Of a DNA stretch of 64,000 nucleotides, positions 46,897 through 55,398 are shown piece by piece. The notes under the pieces were generated by a model that had not been told where the DNA came from, did not search any database, and worked only from the letters and a program-made list of their open reading frames with translations. The DNA is from Candidatus Dechloromonas phosphorivorans. GTDB taxonomy: Bacteria > Pseudomonadota > Gammaproteobacteria > Burkholderiales > Rhodocyclaceae. A program made the position numbers and the translations under genes. Within the stretch, counting starts at the first letter, position 1, and each line of letters begins with the position of its first letter. The stretch spans positions 62,001-126,000 of the forward strand of contig JADKIP010000017.1 of NCBI GenBank assembly GCA_016721185.1, given 5' to 3'.

Positions 46897-47427
46897 TTGA
46901 AATTCCAGTCCCTCACCGTCCGCTACGAAGCGGCAGAAGACCGAATCGTCATCCTGGGCAGCCACCCCAAGGCGACGCAAATCCTCCTCCTTACCCGCCG
47001 CCTCACCTTTGGCTTGCTCAATGCGCTGAGCCAACAGATCCAGCAAACCCAGGGTGACCAGCGGCTGGCTCAGGCCGGGCTGCAGGATGAACTGCTCTCG
47101 ATGAAGCACGCCCGAGCCCTCAACCGCATCCGCGAAGCGCAGGTTGATCGTGTGGTGGTCACCGAGTCGCCAGAACGGCTGCCCACACGCCTGCTTACCC
47201 AGATCGAAATTTCAGAGCGGCCACAAGGTCGATTGCTGATCTTCAAGGATGCCTCGGGTGAAATAGCCCGCATAGCCCTCGATGCTGCCCAACTCCACTG
47301 GTTCGTCGGCCGCCTGGCAACGCATAGCCGTACCGCCGGCTGGGGCAACCCCATTCCCGTACCCGGCTGGCTTGACCCCAGTGCCGAACCCGCTTCCGGC
47401 AAGTCCACGGGACGCTCGGTACATTAG
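46897..47427 (+). CDS. Conserved-looking protein of unknown function
   Basis: About 176 residues if it starts at TTG 46897 (KFQSLTVRYEAAEDRI). The open frame reaches back to 46819, and CTG 46831 could also serve; no ATG or GTG is present. The protein is soluble with alternating strands and helices (LLTRRLTFGLLNALSQQIQQ, ISERPQGRLLIFKDASGEIA, LDAAQLHWFVGRLA) and a proline-rich end. No family recognised. It follows the second small paralogue closely on the same strand, so it is likely in the same transcript. Confidence 0.6.
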   Translation: MKFQSLTVRYEAAEDRIVILGSHPKATQILLLTRRLTFGLLNALSQQIQQTQGDQRLAQAGLQDELLSMKHARALNRIREAQVDRVVVTESPERLPTRLLTQIEISERPQGRLLIFKDASGEIARIALDAAQLHWFVGRLATHSRTAGWGNPIPVPGWLDPSAEPASGKSTGRSVH

Positions 47428-47467
47428 CCCTGAGCCCTCCCTGAGCGCCCAATCAAGGCGCCATTCC

Positions 47468-48475
47468 ATGCCTCAGCGTTGCGCCCACTTTCTGGTCGGC
47501 CTGACCAGCCTATTGCTGGTTGGTTGGGGTGGCGCTGCGCCGCCCGTCCTGAGCCTACCCATCCAGTGCCCACCCGGCGCTGACTGCCCGATCCAGAATT
47601 ACGTCGATCATGACACCGGCCCGGGCTGGCGTGACCACGCCTGCGGCACGCTGTCTTACGACGGGCATACCGGCACCGATTTCCGGGTGGCCGATCTGGT
47701 CGCGATGAACGCCGGGGTCAATGTGGTTGCCGCCGCAGCCGGAACCGTCATTGCCACGCGCGACGGCGAGCCTGACGTGTCGGTGCGCCAGCGTGGACGG
47801 CCCGCACTGGCCGGCAAGGACGCCGGCAACTCGGTTCGCATTGGCCACCCTGATGGCTGGGAGACCCAATATAGTCACCTGAAACGGGGCAGCGTCACTG
47901 TGCGTCCCGGACAGTCGGTATCTGCCGGCGCGGTCCTCGGCCAGGTGGGGCTTTCTGGCAACACCGAATTCCCGCACGTCGACTTTACGGTGCGCCACCA
48001 AGGCAAAACCATTGATCCCTTCGCCCCGGGGGCGCCCTCTCATGCGTGCGGGACGGTGCCTTTGACAAACCCGCCCCCGACCCTCTGGGATCCCGCCTTG
48101 GCTAAGGCGCTCAATTATCGGTCAAGCGGACTGTTGACCGCAGGATTTGCTCCGGAACCTGCCCACCGCGATAAAGCCGACGCCGGTGCTTATGCCGATA
48201 TCCGGCTCACCCCAGCCTCCCCCGCGATCGTCTTCTGGCTATCGATGTTCGGCTTGCAGCGGGGGGATATTGTGGAGATGCGGCTCAGCAACCCTGATGG
48301 CCAGATACTGGCCCACAGTCGGACTGTCGCTGAAGGCAATAAAGCCGTCTGGTTTGCGCTGCTTGGCAAACGCCGCACAGCGGCCTGGCCAACGGGCCAA
48401 TACTCGGGCCGTGTCCTGTTGCGCCGGGGTGAGCAGGTGGTGTTCGATGAGGCGCGGACGATTACGCTGCATTGA
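47468..48475 (+). CDS. Exported M23 (LytM-type) metallopeptidase
   Basis: A signal peptide (HFLVGLTSLLLVGWGGAAP) is followed by an M23 domain. Zinc ligands fit GHTGTDF (His, Asp) and FPHVDFTV (H-x-H-like HVD), with YSHLKRGSV between them and the lipoyl-like PGQSVSAGAVLGQVGLSGN. Residues from about 230 form a second beta-rich domain without known family. Active M23 enzymes cut peptidoglycan cross-links; H-x-D instead of H-x-H at the last ligand means activity is uncertain. Located behind the RTX module, it may open the wall for surface assembly (inference). ATG 47468 is chosen for the signal peptide; the longer frame overlaps the previous gene. Confidence 0.8.
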   Translation: MPQRCAHFLVGLTSLLLVGWGGAAPPVLSLPIQCPPGADCPIQNYVDHDTGPGWRDHACGTLSYDGHTGTDFRVADLVAMNAGVNVVAAAAGTVIATRDGEPDVSVRQRGRPALAGKDAGNSVRIGHPDGWETQYSHLKRGSVTVRPGQSVSAGAVLGQVGLSGNTEFPHVDFTVRHQGKTIDPFAPGAPSHACGTVPLTNPPPTLWDPALAKALNYRSSGLLTAGFAPEPAHRDKADAGAYADIRLTPASPAIVFWLSMFGLQRGDIVEMRLSNPDGQILAHSRTVAEGNKAVWFALLGKRRTAAWPTGQYSGRVLLRRGEQVVFDEARTITLH

Positions 48476-48663
48476 CTGGCAGCGTGCTCACGCTGCGAGA
48501 TAGGTGACGTGTTGCGGTCACGCGGCTCATTCGTATATCGTCACATCGATTCTGCGGTGGTGCGGCGGCTTCAATTTGTCTTGGTTTGGGCTGTTGGGTG
48601 GGTGCCAGGCATTATCTTCTGGCAGCATTTCTCTGTTTATATGAGCACAGTTACAATGCCGGT

Positions 48664-49611
48664 ATGGCTCAAGACGACGATGTGTCCTACAAATTATTGT
48701 TCTCCGTCCCTGAAGTGGTGCGAGATCTCATTCTCGGTTTCATACCCGACGAATGGCTGCATGGACTCGACTACAGTACTCTGGAACCTTACCCCGGCTC
48801 CTATGTGACCGATGATCTACGCCACCGGGCGGATGACGTGGTCTGGCGGGTCAAGGCCGAAGGAGAATGGATTTACCTCTACATCCTGATCGAATTCCAG
48901 AGCACGATAGATCCTTACATGGCGATCCGGATCATGACCTACGTCGGCCTGCTCTATCAGGATCTGATTCGCAAGAAGGACATACTGGCTAATCGCCAGT
49001 TACCACCCGTCCTGCCCATCGTGCTCTACAACGGCGATGCCAAGTGGACCGCCGCTACCGATGTTGCGACCTTGATTCCCAAAGTGCCTGGGCTGGTGGC
49101 TAAATTTCTGCCTAAACTGGAATACCTGCTGATTGACGAAAGTCAGTACACCGAAGCAGACCTGTCAGAATTAAAGAATCTGGTGGCGGCAGTCATTCGT
49201 TTTGAACACTCGGAAAGCGAAGCGGCCCTGATTCGCCTGATCGACCTGCTCAATGACTGGCTGGATGGCAAGCCGGAACTCAAGCGGACTTTTGCGATCT
49301 GGATTCGTGCGGTACTCTTACGGCAAAGCAAGAACACCTTGGTTTTGCCCAAGGTACGTGATTTGAAGGAGTTGAAAATGACATTGGCTGAACGGTTTGA
49401 CCTCTGGGCGCACCAGCATGAGCTGAAGGGCATTGAGAAGGGCATTGAGAAGGGTGAATCATTGCTTTTGCAACGACAGTTGGTTCGTCGTTTTGGCGCG
49501 CTACCGAGTGAGGTGGTGGCGAAAATTGGCTCAGCGTCTGCGGCACAACTGGAACTCTGGGGTGACCGTGTGCTGGATGCCGAGAGTCTTGAGGCCGTGT
49601 TTGCGGCATAA
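48664..49611 (+). CDS. Rpn-family PD-(D/E)XK nuclease/transposase-like protein
   Basis: About 315 residues. The N-terminal nuclease core has YKLLFSVPEVVRDLI, HRADDVVWRVKAEG (catalytic Asp) and YLYILIEFQS (E-x-Q), followed by PYMAIRIMTYVGLLYQ. The C-terminus has a KGIEKGIEKGES repeat and a DUF4351-like end (LVRRFGALPSEVVAKIGSAS). Rpn proteins are mobile or recombination-promoting DNases, often expanded in Rhodocyclales genomes. ATG 48664 (MAQDDDVSYK) is the natural start. The KGIE repeat is encoded by a 12-base direct repeat at about 49428-49455 that can vary in number. Confidence 0.82.
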   Translation: MAQDDDVSYKLLFSVPEVVRDLILGFIPDEWLHGLDYSTLEPYPGSYVTDDLRHRADDVVWRVKAEGEWIYLYILIEFQSTIDPYMAIRIMTYVGLLYQDLIRKKDILANRQLPPVLPIVLYNGDAKWTAATDVATLIPKVPGLVAKFLPKLEYLLIDESQYTEADLSELKNLVAAVIRFEHSESEAALIRLIDLLNDWLDGKPELKRTFAIWIRAVLLRQSKNTLVLPKVRDLKELKMTLAERFDLWAHQHELKGIEKGIEKGESLLLQRQLVRRFGALPSEVVAKIGSASAAQLELWGDRVLDAESLEAVFAA

Positions 49612-49630
49612 ATCGCCGTAAAATCGTCCG

Positions 49631-49651
49631 AGGGGGGAGGTAGCCCCCTTT
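49631..49651 (+). terminator. Intrinsic terminator after the Rpn gene
   Basis: AGGGGG and CCCCCT form a short GC stem with a seven-base loop and TT follows, about 20 bases after the Rpn stop codon. Confidence 0.5.
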
Positions 49652-49729
49652 ATGTGCTCGGTTGGTGTTAGACGAAGTGCGGATGGTTGCGTTGGGTTAA
49701 GTGACGGCGTGCAAATTGTCAAGGCGCAT

Positions 49730-49840
49730 TCAAGCCCGCCAGTTCTTGTAAGCTCGAACCGCCATCGGTACCAGCAATAAACAGCCACCTGGAACGATCA
49801 GGGCAGCTAATAAAAATGAGATTTTGCGAAGGGAGAACAT
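49730..49840 (-). CDS. Candidate 36-residue membrane peptide
   Basis: The minus strand encodes a basic start (MFSLRKI), one hydrophobic helix of about 22 residues (SFLLAALIVPGGCLLLVPMA) and a basic end (RAYKNWRA). This is typical of small membrane proteins and unlikely for a random frame. It is too short for usual gene callers. No strong ribosome site precedes ATG 49840; AGGAG lies further up, before another ATG that is out of frame. A CRP-like site is centred 42 bases upstream of the start codon. Function unknown. Confidence 0.4.
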   Translation of the reverse strand: MFSLRKISFLLAALIVPGGCLLLVPMAVRAYKNWRA

Positions 49841-49874
49841 TTGTAATATTTTCCCATGGTCGGCTCTCCTGATT

Positions 49875-49890
49875 TGTGACGCAGATCACC
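49875..49890. promoter_or_regulatory. CRP-like binding site (one mismatch)
   Basis: TGTGACGCAGATCACC fits TGTGA-N6-TCACA at nine of ten positions. It lies upstream of the small membrane peptide gene on the minus strand and near no other gene start. Confidence 0.45.
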
Positions 49891-49970
49891 TAATATTCAA
49901 CTAAAGGTAACGCTGACGACAAACAGGTATGGCCGCTATTCTGTTTGCTGACGCAGTTCCCCATCCATCT

Positions 49971-50276
49971 TCAGGAAAGTTTTTCATCCCTTGCCAGCGC
50001 AGTAATAGATGACGCCTCCGCGCCACAAACTTCCAGCACCTTCCGCCGCGAAGTTTGGCCGCTTTTCAGGTTGACCGCAGACTTCGGCAAATGCAGCGTT
50101 TCGGCGATGAATTTGATCAGCGCCTCGTTGGCTTTGCCGTCCACCGGCGGGGCGGATAGGCGGATTTTCAGGGCGTCGCCGTGCAGCCCGGCAAATTCGG
50201 TTTTTTTCGCGCCGGGCTGAATGTGCAGGGTTAGCGTGATGCGGCCATCGGCGGCGATGCGAAACCAGTCGCTCAC
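49971..50276 (-). CDS. yggU: DUF167 / YggU-family protein
   Basis: About 101 residues from GTG 50276, with the family core LTLHIQPGAKKTEFAGLHGDALKIRL, PPVDGKANEALIKFIAETL and KSAVNLKSGQTSRRKVLEV broken here by other residues. The GTG overlaps the stop of yggT as GTGA, so a longer frame to 50429 is not used. A small soluble protein of unknown biochemical role, usually last in the yggS-proC-yggT-yggU operon as here. Confidence 0.85.
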   Translation of the reverse strand: MSDWFRIAADGRITLTLHIQPGAKKTEFAGLHGDALKIRLSAPPVDGKANEALIKFIAETLHLPKSAVNLKSGQTSRRKVLEVCGAEASSITALARDEKLS

Positions 50277-50806
50277 AGGAACATCAGGACCACTTGCAGG
50301 AGCAGGATTGCGACGAGCGGCGAGAGGTCGATGCCGCCAATCAGCGGAATCAGGCGGCGGATCGGGTCGAGGATCGGGCGGGTGAGTTGCTGGGCCGGGG
50401 CGGCGAGCGGCGAGTAGGGATTGATCCACGACAGCACGGCTTGCAGGATCAGCGCGCCGATCATGATGTAGACGGCGAGGCGGAGCACGGCGCGCAGGGC
50501 GAACCAGAGGATCATCGGGACCAGGCCGGCAATATCGGCTTCAGCAAAACGTCCGGACAGGGCGATCAGGATGCCGCTGAGCAGCAGTTGCAGCGCGAAG
50601 GCGGCGAAGACGGTGGACCAGTCCAGCCCGCCAATGCCGGGGATGATCCGGCGCAGCGGTTTGACCGCCCAGTTGGTAAGGGCGACGACGAAATTGCCGG
50701 GTTGGCCGGCAAAGGAAACGCGCATGGCCTGCATCATGAAGCGGAGCAGGAAAAGGACGCAGAAGAAGCTGATGACGGAGTCGAGCAGAAAGACGATGGC
50801 TTGCAT
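50273..50806 (-). CDS. yggT: YggT-family membrane protein
   Basis: A 177-residue inner membrane protein with two YGGT repeats, each two helices with an R-x-x-PG-like loop (NWAVKPLRRIIPGIGGLD and QLTRPILDPIRRLIPLIGGID). Members are linked to osmotic shock tolerance or membrane protein assembly. Its ATG overlaps the stop of proC by one base (TGATG), and its stop overlaps yggU by four. Confidence 0.88.
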   Translation of the reverse strand: MQAIVFLLDSVISFFCVLFLLRFMMQAMRVSFAGQPGNFVVALTNWAVKPLRRIIPGIGGLDWSTVFAAFALQLLLSGILIALSGRFAEADIAGLVPMILWFALRAVLRLAVYIMIGALILQAVLSWINPYSPLAAPAQQLTRPILDPIRRLIPLIGGIDLSPLVAILLLQVVLMFL

Positions 50807-51618
50807 CAGGCGGCTCCGAGCAGTTTGCCAAGTTCCTGGCCGCGTGCTTCGGCGGCTTTGACGCCAGCGATGATGCCGGCCTTGACGCCCATTTCGGCCA
50901 TTTTGTTGAGCGCGGCTTCGGTCGTGCCGCCTTTGGAGGTGACGCGTTCACGCAGTACCGAGGCGGGGTCGCTCGATTGGGCGGCGAGCGCGGCGGCGCC
51001 TTGTACGGTTTCGATGGCGAGCTGGCGACCTTGTTCCGGCGTGAAGCCGAGTTCGGCGGCGGCTTGCTGCATGGCTTCGATGAAGAGAAAGACGTAGGCC
51101 GGGCCGCTGCCGGAGAGCGCCGTGACGCCGTCCATTTTGCTTTCATCATCAATCCAGACGGTGCTGCCCACGGCGCTCAAAACCCGGTCGGCGGCGGCGC
51201 GTTCGTCGGCGCTGACTTCCGGCAGGGGGCAAAGGCCGGTGATGCCGGCGCCGATCAGGGCCGGGGTGTTGGGCATGCAGCGCACAATTTTGCGATGGCC
51301 ACCGAGGAAGCGTGACAGCGTGGCCAGATCCAGCCCGGCGGCAATGCTGACGACAACTGCGTTGGCGAGTTTGCCGGCGAAGGGCACGACGGCTTCCTTC
51401 ATTTGCTGCGGTTTGACGGCCAGCACCAGCAGGTCACCGGCGTTGTCGAGCATTTCTGCCAATTCAAGGCAGTTGACCGCATAAGTCTCGGTCAACTTGC
51501 CGCGCGCTTCGGCGCCCGGGTCAATCACGGTGATGTCGGTTGCGGCAAAGCCTTGTTTCAACATGCCGCCGATGAGCGCATTGGCCATGTTGCCACCGCC
51601 AAGGAAAGTTATTTTCAT
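50806..51618 (-). CDS. proC: Pyrroline-5-carboxylate reductase
   Basis: Last step of proline synthesis: reduces 1-pyrroline-5-carboxylate with NAD(P)H. It is 270 residues, the usual length. The Rossmann loop ITFLGGGNMANALIGG is at the start, followed by VLAVKPQQM and CMPNTPALIGAG. The signature SGSGPAYVFLFIEAM and VTSKGGTTEAALNKM complete the dimer and substrate site. It overlaps yggS by four bases (ATGA). Confidence 0.95.
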   Translation of the reverse strand: MKITFLGGGNMANALIGGMLKQGFAATDITVIDPGAEARGKLTETYAVNCLELAEMLDNAGDLLVLAVKPQQMKEAVVPFAGKLANAVVVSIAAGLDLATLSRFLGGHRKIVRCMPNTPALIGAGITGLCPLPEVSADERAAADRVLSAVGSTVWIDDESKMDGVTALSGSGPAYVFLFIEAMQQAAAELGFTPEQGRQLAIETVQGAAALAAQSSDPASVLRERVTSKGGTTEAALNKMAEMGVKAGIIAGVKAAEARGQELGKLLGAA

Positions 51619-52304
51619 GCGTAGTTTCTTTCACCAAAAATGGCCGTGCCGATGCGGACAATGGTCGCGCCTTCGGCCACGGCGGCTTCAAGATCGTGGG
51701 ACATGCCCATGGACAAGGTATCGAGCGGCAAACCGGCCGCCCGGATGTATTCGTAAATTTCGCGTAACTGACGCAGCGGCGCACGCTGTGCGGCGAAGTC
51801 GTCGGCGGGTTCCGGAATCGCCATCAGGCCGCGCAATTGCAGCTTGGGTAAGGTGGCGATGGCTTGGCAGAGGGCGAGCGCTTCGTCCGGCGCGCAACCG
51901 CTTTTGCTCGCTTCGCCCGAAACGTTGATCTGGACGCAAACATTGAGCGGCGCTAGCGTTGCGGGGCGCTGGGCGGAGAGGCGTTCGGCAATTTTCAGAC
52001 GTTCGATGGAGTGCACCCAATCGAAGTGTTCGGCGACCAGGCGGGTCTTGTTGCTCTGCAGCGGGCCGATGAAATGCCAGCTTAATTGCCGGTCGACCGT
52101 AGCAATGGCTTTATCGGTGCCTTCCTGCACGTAATTTTCGCCAAAAGCCCGTTGTCCGGCCTCGGCGGCTTCAAGCACGCAAGCCAGCGGCCAGGTTTTG
52201 CTGACCGCGAGGAGTTCAATGCTTTCAGGCGTGCGTCCGGCGGCCCTTGCGGCCTCGGCAATACGGGCCTTGACGGCTTGCAGGTTGCTGGCGATTGCGC
52301 TCAT
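51615..52304 (-). CDS. yggS: YggS-family pyridoxal-phosphate homeostasis protein
   Basis: A fold-III PLP-binding protein of 229 residues from ATG 52304. The PLP lysine is in ELLAVSKTWP; FGENYVQE, WHFIGPLQSNK and LSMGMSHDLEAAV are the family signatures. It carries PLP and keeps B6 and amino acid pools in balance; no catalytic reaction is established. First gene of the operon, divergent to pilT, with 56 bases between the starts. Confidence 0.94.
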   Translation of the reverse strand: MSAIASNLQAVKARIAEAARAAGRTPESIELLAVSKTWPLACVLEAAEAGQRAFGENYVQEGTDKAIATVDRQLSWHFIGPLQSNKTRLVAEHFDWVHSIERLKIAERLSAQRPATLAPLNVCVQINVSGEASKSGCAPDEALALCQAIATLPKLQLRGLMAIPEPADDFAAQRAPLRQLREIYEYIRAAGLPLDTLSMGMSHDLEAAVAEGATIVRIGTAIFGERNYA

Positions 52305-52360
52305 AATCGTTGTGGAATTTCCTCCGATTTCAGTATACACGCGCCCCAAGGACGATCCGA

Positions 52361-53404
52361 ATGGACATCACCGAACTGCTGGCTTTTAGCGTCAAGAACA
52401 AGGCTTCCGACCTTCACCTCTCAGCCGGCTTGCCGCCGATGATCCGGGTTCATGGCGATGTGCGTCGCATCAACCTGCCGGCGATGGAGCACAAGGACGT
52501 GCACAGCATGGTGTATGACATCATGAACGACGGCCAGCGCAAGATCTATGAAGAGACATTGGAGTGCGATTTCTCCTTTGAAATTCCCAATCTGGCGCGT
52601 TTCCGCGTCAATGCCTTTAACCAGCAACGGGGGGCCGGCGCGGTTTTTCGGACCATTCCTTCCAAGGTGCTGTCGCTGGAAGAGCTGAACTGCCCGAAGA
52701 TTTTCAAGGATATTTGCGAGTATCCGCGGGGCATCGTGCTGGTCACCGGGCCAACCGGTTCGGGCAAGTCGACGACGTTGGCGGCGATGGTCAATCACAT
52801 CAATGAAAACGATTACGGTCATATTCTGACGGTGGAAGACCCGATTGAATTTGTGCACGAGGCCAAAAAGTGCCTGATCAATCAGCGCGAGGTCGGGCCG
52901 CACACGCTTTCTTTCTCCAACGCGCTGCGTTCGGCGCTGCGCGAAGATCCGGACGTGGTGCTGGTCGGTGAAATGCGCGACCTGGAAACCATTCGCCTGG
53001 CGCTGACCGCGGCTGAAACGGGCCACCTGGTCTTTGGCACGCTGCATACCTCGTCAGCGGCGAAGACGGTGGACCGTATCGTCGACGTCTTCCCGGCAGC
53101 CGAAAAGGAAATGGTGCGCTCGATGCTTTCGGAATCGCTACGCGCCGTCATTTCGCAAACGCTGCTGAAAACCAAGGAAGGCAACAGCCGGGTTGCGGCG
53201 CACGAAATCATGATCGGCACGCCGGCCATTCGTAACCTGATCCGTGAAAACAAGGTGGCGCAGATGTATTCGGCGATCCAGACCGGTCAGAATTTCGGCA
53301 TGCAGACGCTGGATCAAAATCTGTTGGAAATGGTGCGGCGCAATCTGGTGTCGAGTGCCGAGGCGCGCAACAAGGCCGCCAACAAGGATGCGTTCCCGAC
53401 TTAA
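52361..53404 (+). CDS. pilT: Type IV pilus retraction ATPase PilT
   Basis: Hexameric ATPase that powers pilus retraction and twitching, at the cytoplasmic face. About 347 residues from ATG 52361. It has the N-terminal KASDLHLSAGLPPMIRVHGD, Walker A GPTGSGKST, the Asp box VEDPIEFVH, Walker B DPDVVLVGEMRD, the His box AETGHLVFGTLHT and the AIRNLIRENK motif needed for retraction. The canonical pairing with pilU follows 86 bases downstream. Confidence 0.96.
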   Translation: MDITELLAFSVKNKASDLHLSAGLPPMIRVHGDVRRINLPAMEHKDVHSMVYDIMNDGQRKIYEETLECDFSFEIPNLARFRVNAFNQQRGAGAVFRTIPSKVLSLEELNCPKIFKDICEYPRGIVLVTGPTGSGKSTTLAAMVNHINENDYGHILTVEDPIEFVHEAKKCLINQREVGPHTLSFSNALRSALREDPDVVLVGEMRDLETIRLALTAAETGHLVFGTLHTSSAAKTVDRIVDVFPAAEKEMVRSMLSESLRAVISQTLLKTKEGNSRVAAHEIMIGTPAIRNLIRENKVAQMYSAIQTGQNFGMQTLDQNLLEMVRRNLVSSAEARNKAANKDAFPT

Positions 53405-53490
53405 AAGAGCCAGTACCAATCAAGGCAAATCGAAACGAATCAACTAGCGCCTTCAAACTGCTTCGAAGCCGCTAAAACCAAAGGGTGGAT

Positions 53491-54627
53491 ATGGAACGCG
53501 ATCAGGCAATGAAATTCATGCACGACCTTTTGCGCCTGATGTCGCAAAAGAAGGGCTCTGACCTGTTCATTACCGCGGGTTTTCCGCCGGCCATCAAGAT
53601 TGACGGCAAGATTACGCCGGTCTCGAATCAGGTGCTGACCTCGGCGCATTCGGCCGAGTTGGCGCGGGCGATCATGAATGATCGTCAGGCGGCAGAATTC
53701 GAGGCGACCAAGGAATGCAACTTCGCCATTTCACCCGCCGGCATCGGCCGCTTCCGCGTCAATACGCTGGTCCAGCAGGGCCGCGTGGGCGTGGTGTGCC
53801 GGACAATCAACATGAGCATTCCGACGCTGGATGAACTGCAGTTGCCGCCGGTGCTGAAAGACCTGGCGATAACCAAGCGCGGCCTGATCATCTTTGTCGG
53901 CGGCACCGGTACCGGTAAAACCACTTCGCTGGCGGCGCTGGTCAATTACCGTAACGAAAATTCCTACGGTCATATCATCACCATCGAAGACCCGATCGAA
54001 TACGTGCATGAGCACAAAAACTGCATCGTCACGCAGCGTGAAGTCGGGGTGGATACCGATGACTGGGGGCCGGCGCTGAAAAATACGCTGCGGCAGGCGC
54101 CGGATGTCATCCTGATGGGCGAAATCCGTGACCGTAACACGATGGATTACGCCATCGCCTTTGCCGAAACCGGCCACCTTTGTCTGGCGACGCTGCACGC
54201 CAACAGCGCCAATCAGGCGATCGACCGGATCATCAACTTCTTCCCGGAAGAACGCCGCCAGCAGTTGCTGATGGATCTGTCGCTGAATTTGCGGTCAATG
54301 GTGTCGCAGCGATTGCTGCCGAAGAAGGACGGTAAAGGCCGTACGGCGGCGATTGAAGTCATGCTCAACTCGCCGCTGATTTCCGATCTGATCTTCAAGG
54401 GCGATGTGCACGAGATCAAGGAAATCATGAAGAAGTCGCGTGAGCTCGGCATGCAGACATTTGACCAGGCGCTGTTCGATCTCTATGAGGCCGGCAAGAT
54501 CACCTACGAAGATGCACTGCGCAACGCGGATTCACTGAACGATCTGCGGCTGCAGATAAAGCTGCACGGCAAGGAATCGAAGGATCGTGACCTGAGCAGC
54601 GGCATCGGCCATCTCGATATTGTTTAA
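53491..54627 (+). CDS. pilU: Type IV pilus accessory retraction ATPase PilU
   Basis: A PilT paralogue of about 378 residues from ATG 53491, which has AAGGG five bases upstream (GTG 53485 is in frame but overlaps that site). Features: KKGSDLFITAGFPPAIKIDG, Walker A GGTGTGKTT, ITIEDPIEYVHE, Walker B DVILMGEIRD and AETGHLCLATLHANSANQA. It assists PilT in retraction. The longer C-terminus ending GIGHLDIV is typical for PilU. Confidence 0.95.
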   Translation: MERDQAMKFMHDLLRLMSQKKGSDLFITAGFPPAIKIDGKITPVSNQVLTSAHSAELARAIMNDRQAAEFEATKECNFAISPAGIGRFRVNTLVQQGRVGVVCRTINMSIPTLDELQLPPVLKDLAITKRGLIIFVGGTGTGKTTSLAALVNYRNENSYGHIITIEDPIEYVHEHKNCIVTQREVGVDTDDWGPALKNTLRQAPDVILMGEIRDRNTMDYAIAFAETGHLCLATLHANSANQAIDRIINFFPEERRQQLLMDLSLNLRSMVSQRLLPKKDGKGRTAAIEVMLNSPLISDLIFKGDVHEIKEIMKKSRELGMQTFDQALFDLYEAGKITYEDALRNADSLNDLRLQIKLHGKESKDRDLSSGIGHLDIV

Positions 54628-54651
54628 CTGATTTTCCCCACGGAGACTTTC

Positions 54652-55338
54652 ATGCGCCCATCCCTAAAAATCGTTTTTGCCTTTATTTTGACGTTGACCG
54701 CAGCCATCGCTCAGGCCGGTAGCCTGGATGCCATTTCAGCCGGCGATGCCAGCGCGGGGGTCAAAGAAGCGCTGGCCAAGGGCGCCGACTATGCCGTGGC
54801 CTCGCTCGGTAAAGAGAATGGCTTTCTCGGCAATAGCAAAGTGAAGATTCCGCTGCCCGGCTATCTGCAAAAGGCCGAAAAAGGCCTGCGCATGTTCGGT
54901 ATGGGCAAGCAGGCCGATGAGTTGACGGAAACCATGAATCACGCGGCTGAAAATGCGGTGGCCGAGGCCCGGCCGATTCTGAGCGAGTCGATCAAGAAAA
55001 TGAGTGTGGATGACGCCAAGGGCATCCTGACCGGCGGTGAAGGCAGTGTGACGAAGTACTTCAAGCGCACCTCGTCCGAGCAACTGACCGAGAAGTTCAC
55101 CCCCATCGTCAAAGCCTCCACCAAAAAGCTTCAACTGGCCGAGCAGTACAACCAGTTTGCCGGCAAGGCAGCGAGTAGCGGCCTGATCGACAAGAAGGAT
55201 GCCGATCTTGACAGCTACGTGACGCAAAAGGCGATGGACGGCCTGTTCCTGATGATTGCCGAAGAAGAGAAAAAGCTGCGTTCCAACCCGGTTGGCGCCG
55301 GTAGCGATCTGCTGAAAAAGGTATTTGGCGCACTTTGA
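54652..55338 (+). CDS. DUF4197-domain exported protein
   Basis: A signal peptide (FAFILTLTAAIAQA) leads into a helical DUF4197 domain, with KEALAKGADYAVASLGKENG, KIPLPGYLQKAEKGLRMFGM, GGEGSVTKYFKRTSSEQL and ATQKAMDGLF-like TQKAMDGLFLMIAEEEKK. Periplasmic, of unknown function, widespread in Proteobacteria. It starts 24 bases after pilU and may be co-transcribed with it. Confidence 0.9.
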   Translation: MRPSLKIVFAFILTLTAAIAQAGSLDAISAGDASAGVKEALAKGADYAVASLGKENGFLGNSKVKIPLPGYLQKAEKGLRMFGMGKQADELTETMNHAAENAVAEARPILSESIKKMSVDDAKGILTGGEGSVTKYFKRTSSEQLTEKFTPIVKASTKKLQLAEQYNQFAGKAASSGLIDKKDADLDSYVTQKAMDGLFLMIAEEEKKLRSNPVGAGSDLLKKVFGAL

Positions 55339-55398
55339 GCCAGATTTCCTAAAGCTGGCGGCGCTTTGAGTCGTTGATGGAGGCAAGGAGTCCATCTA

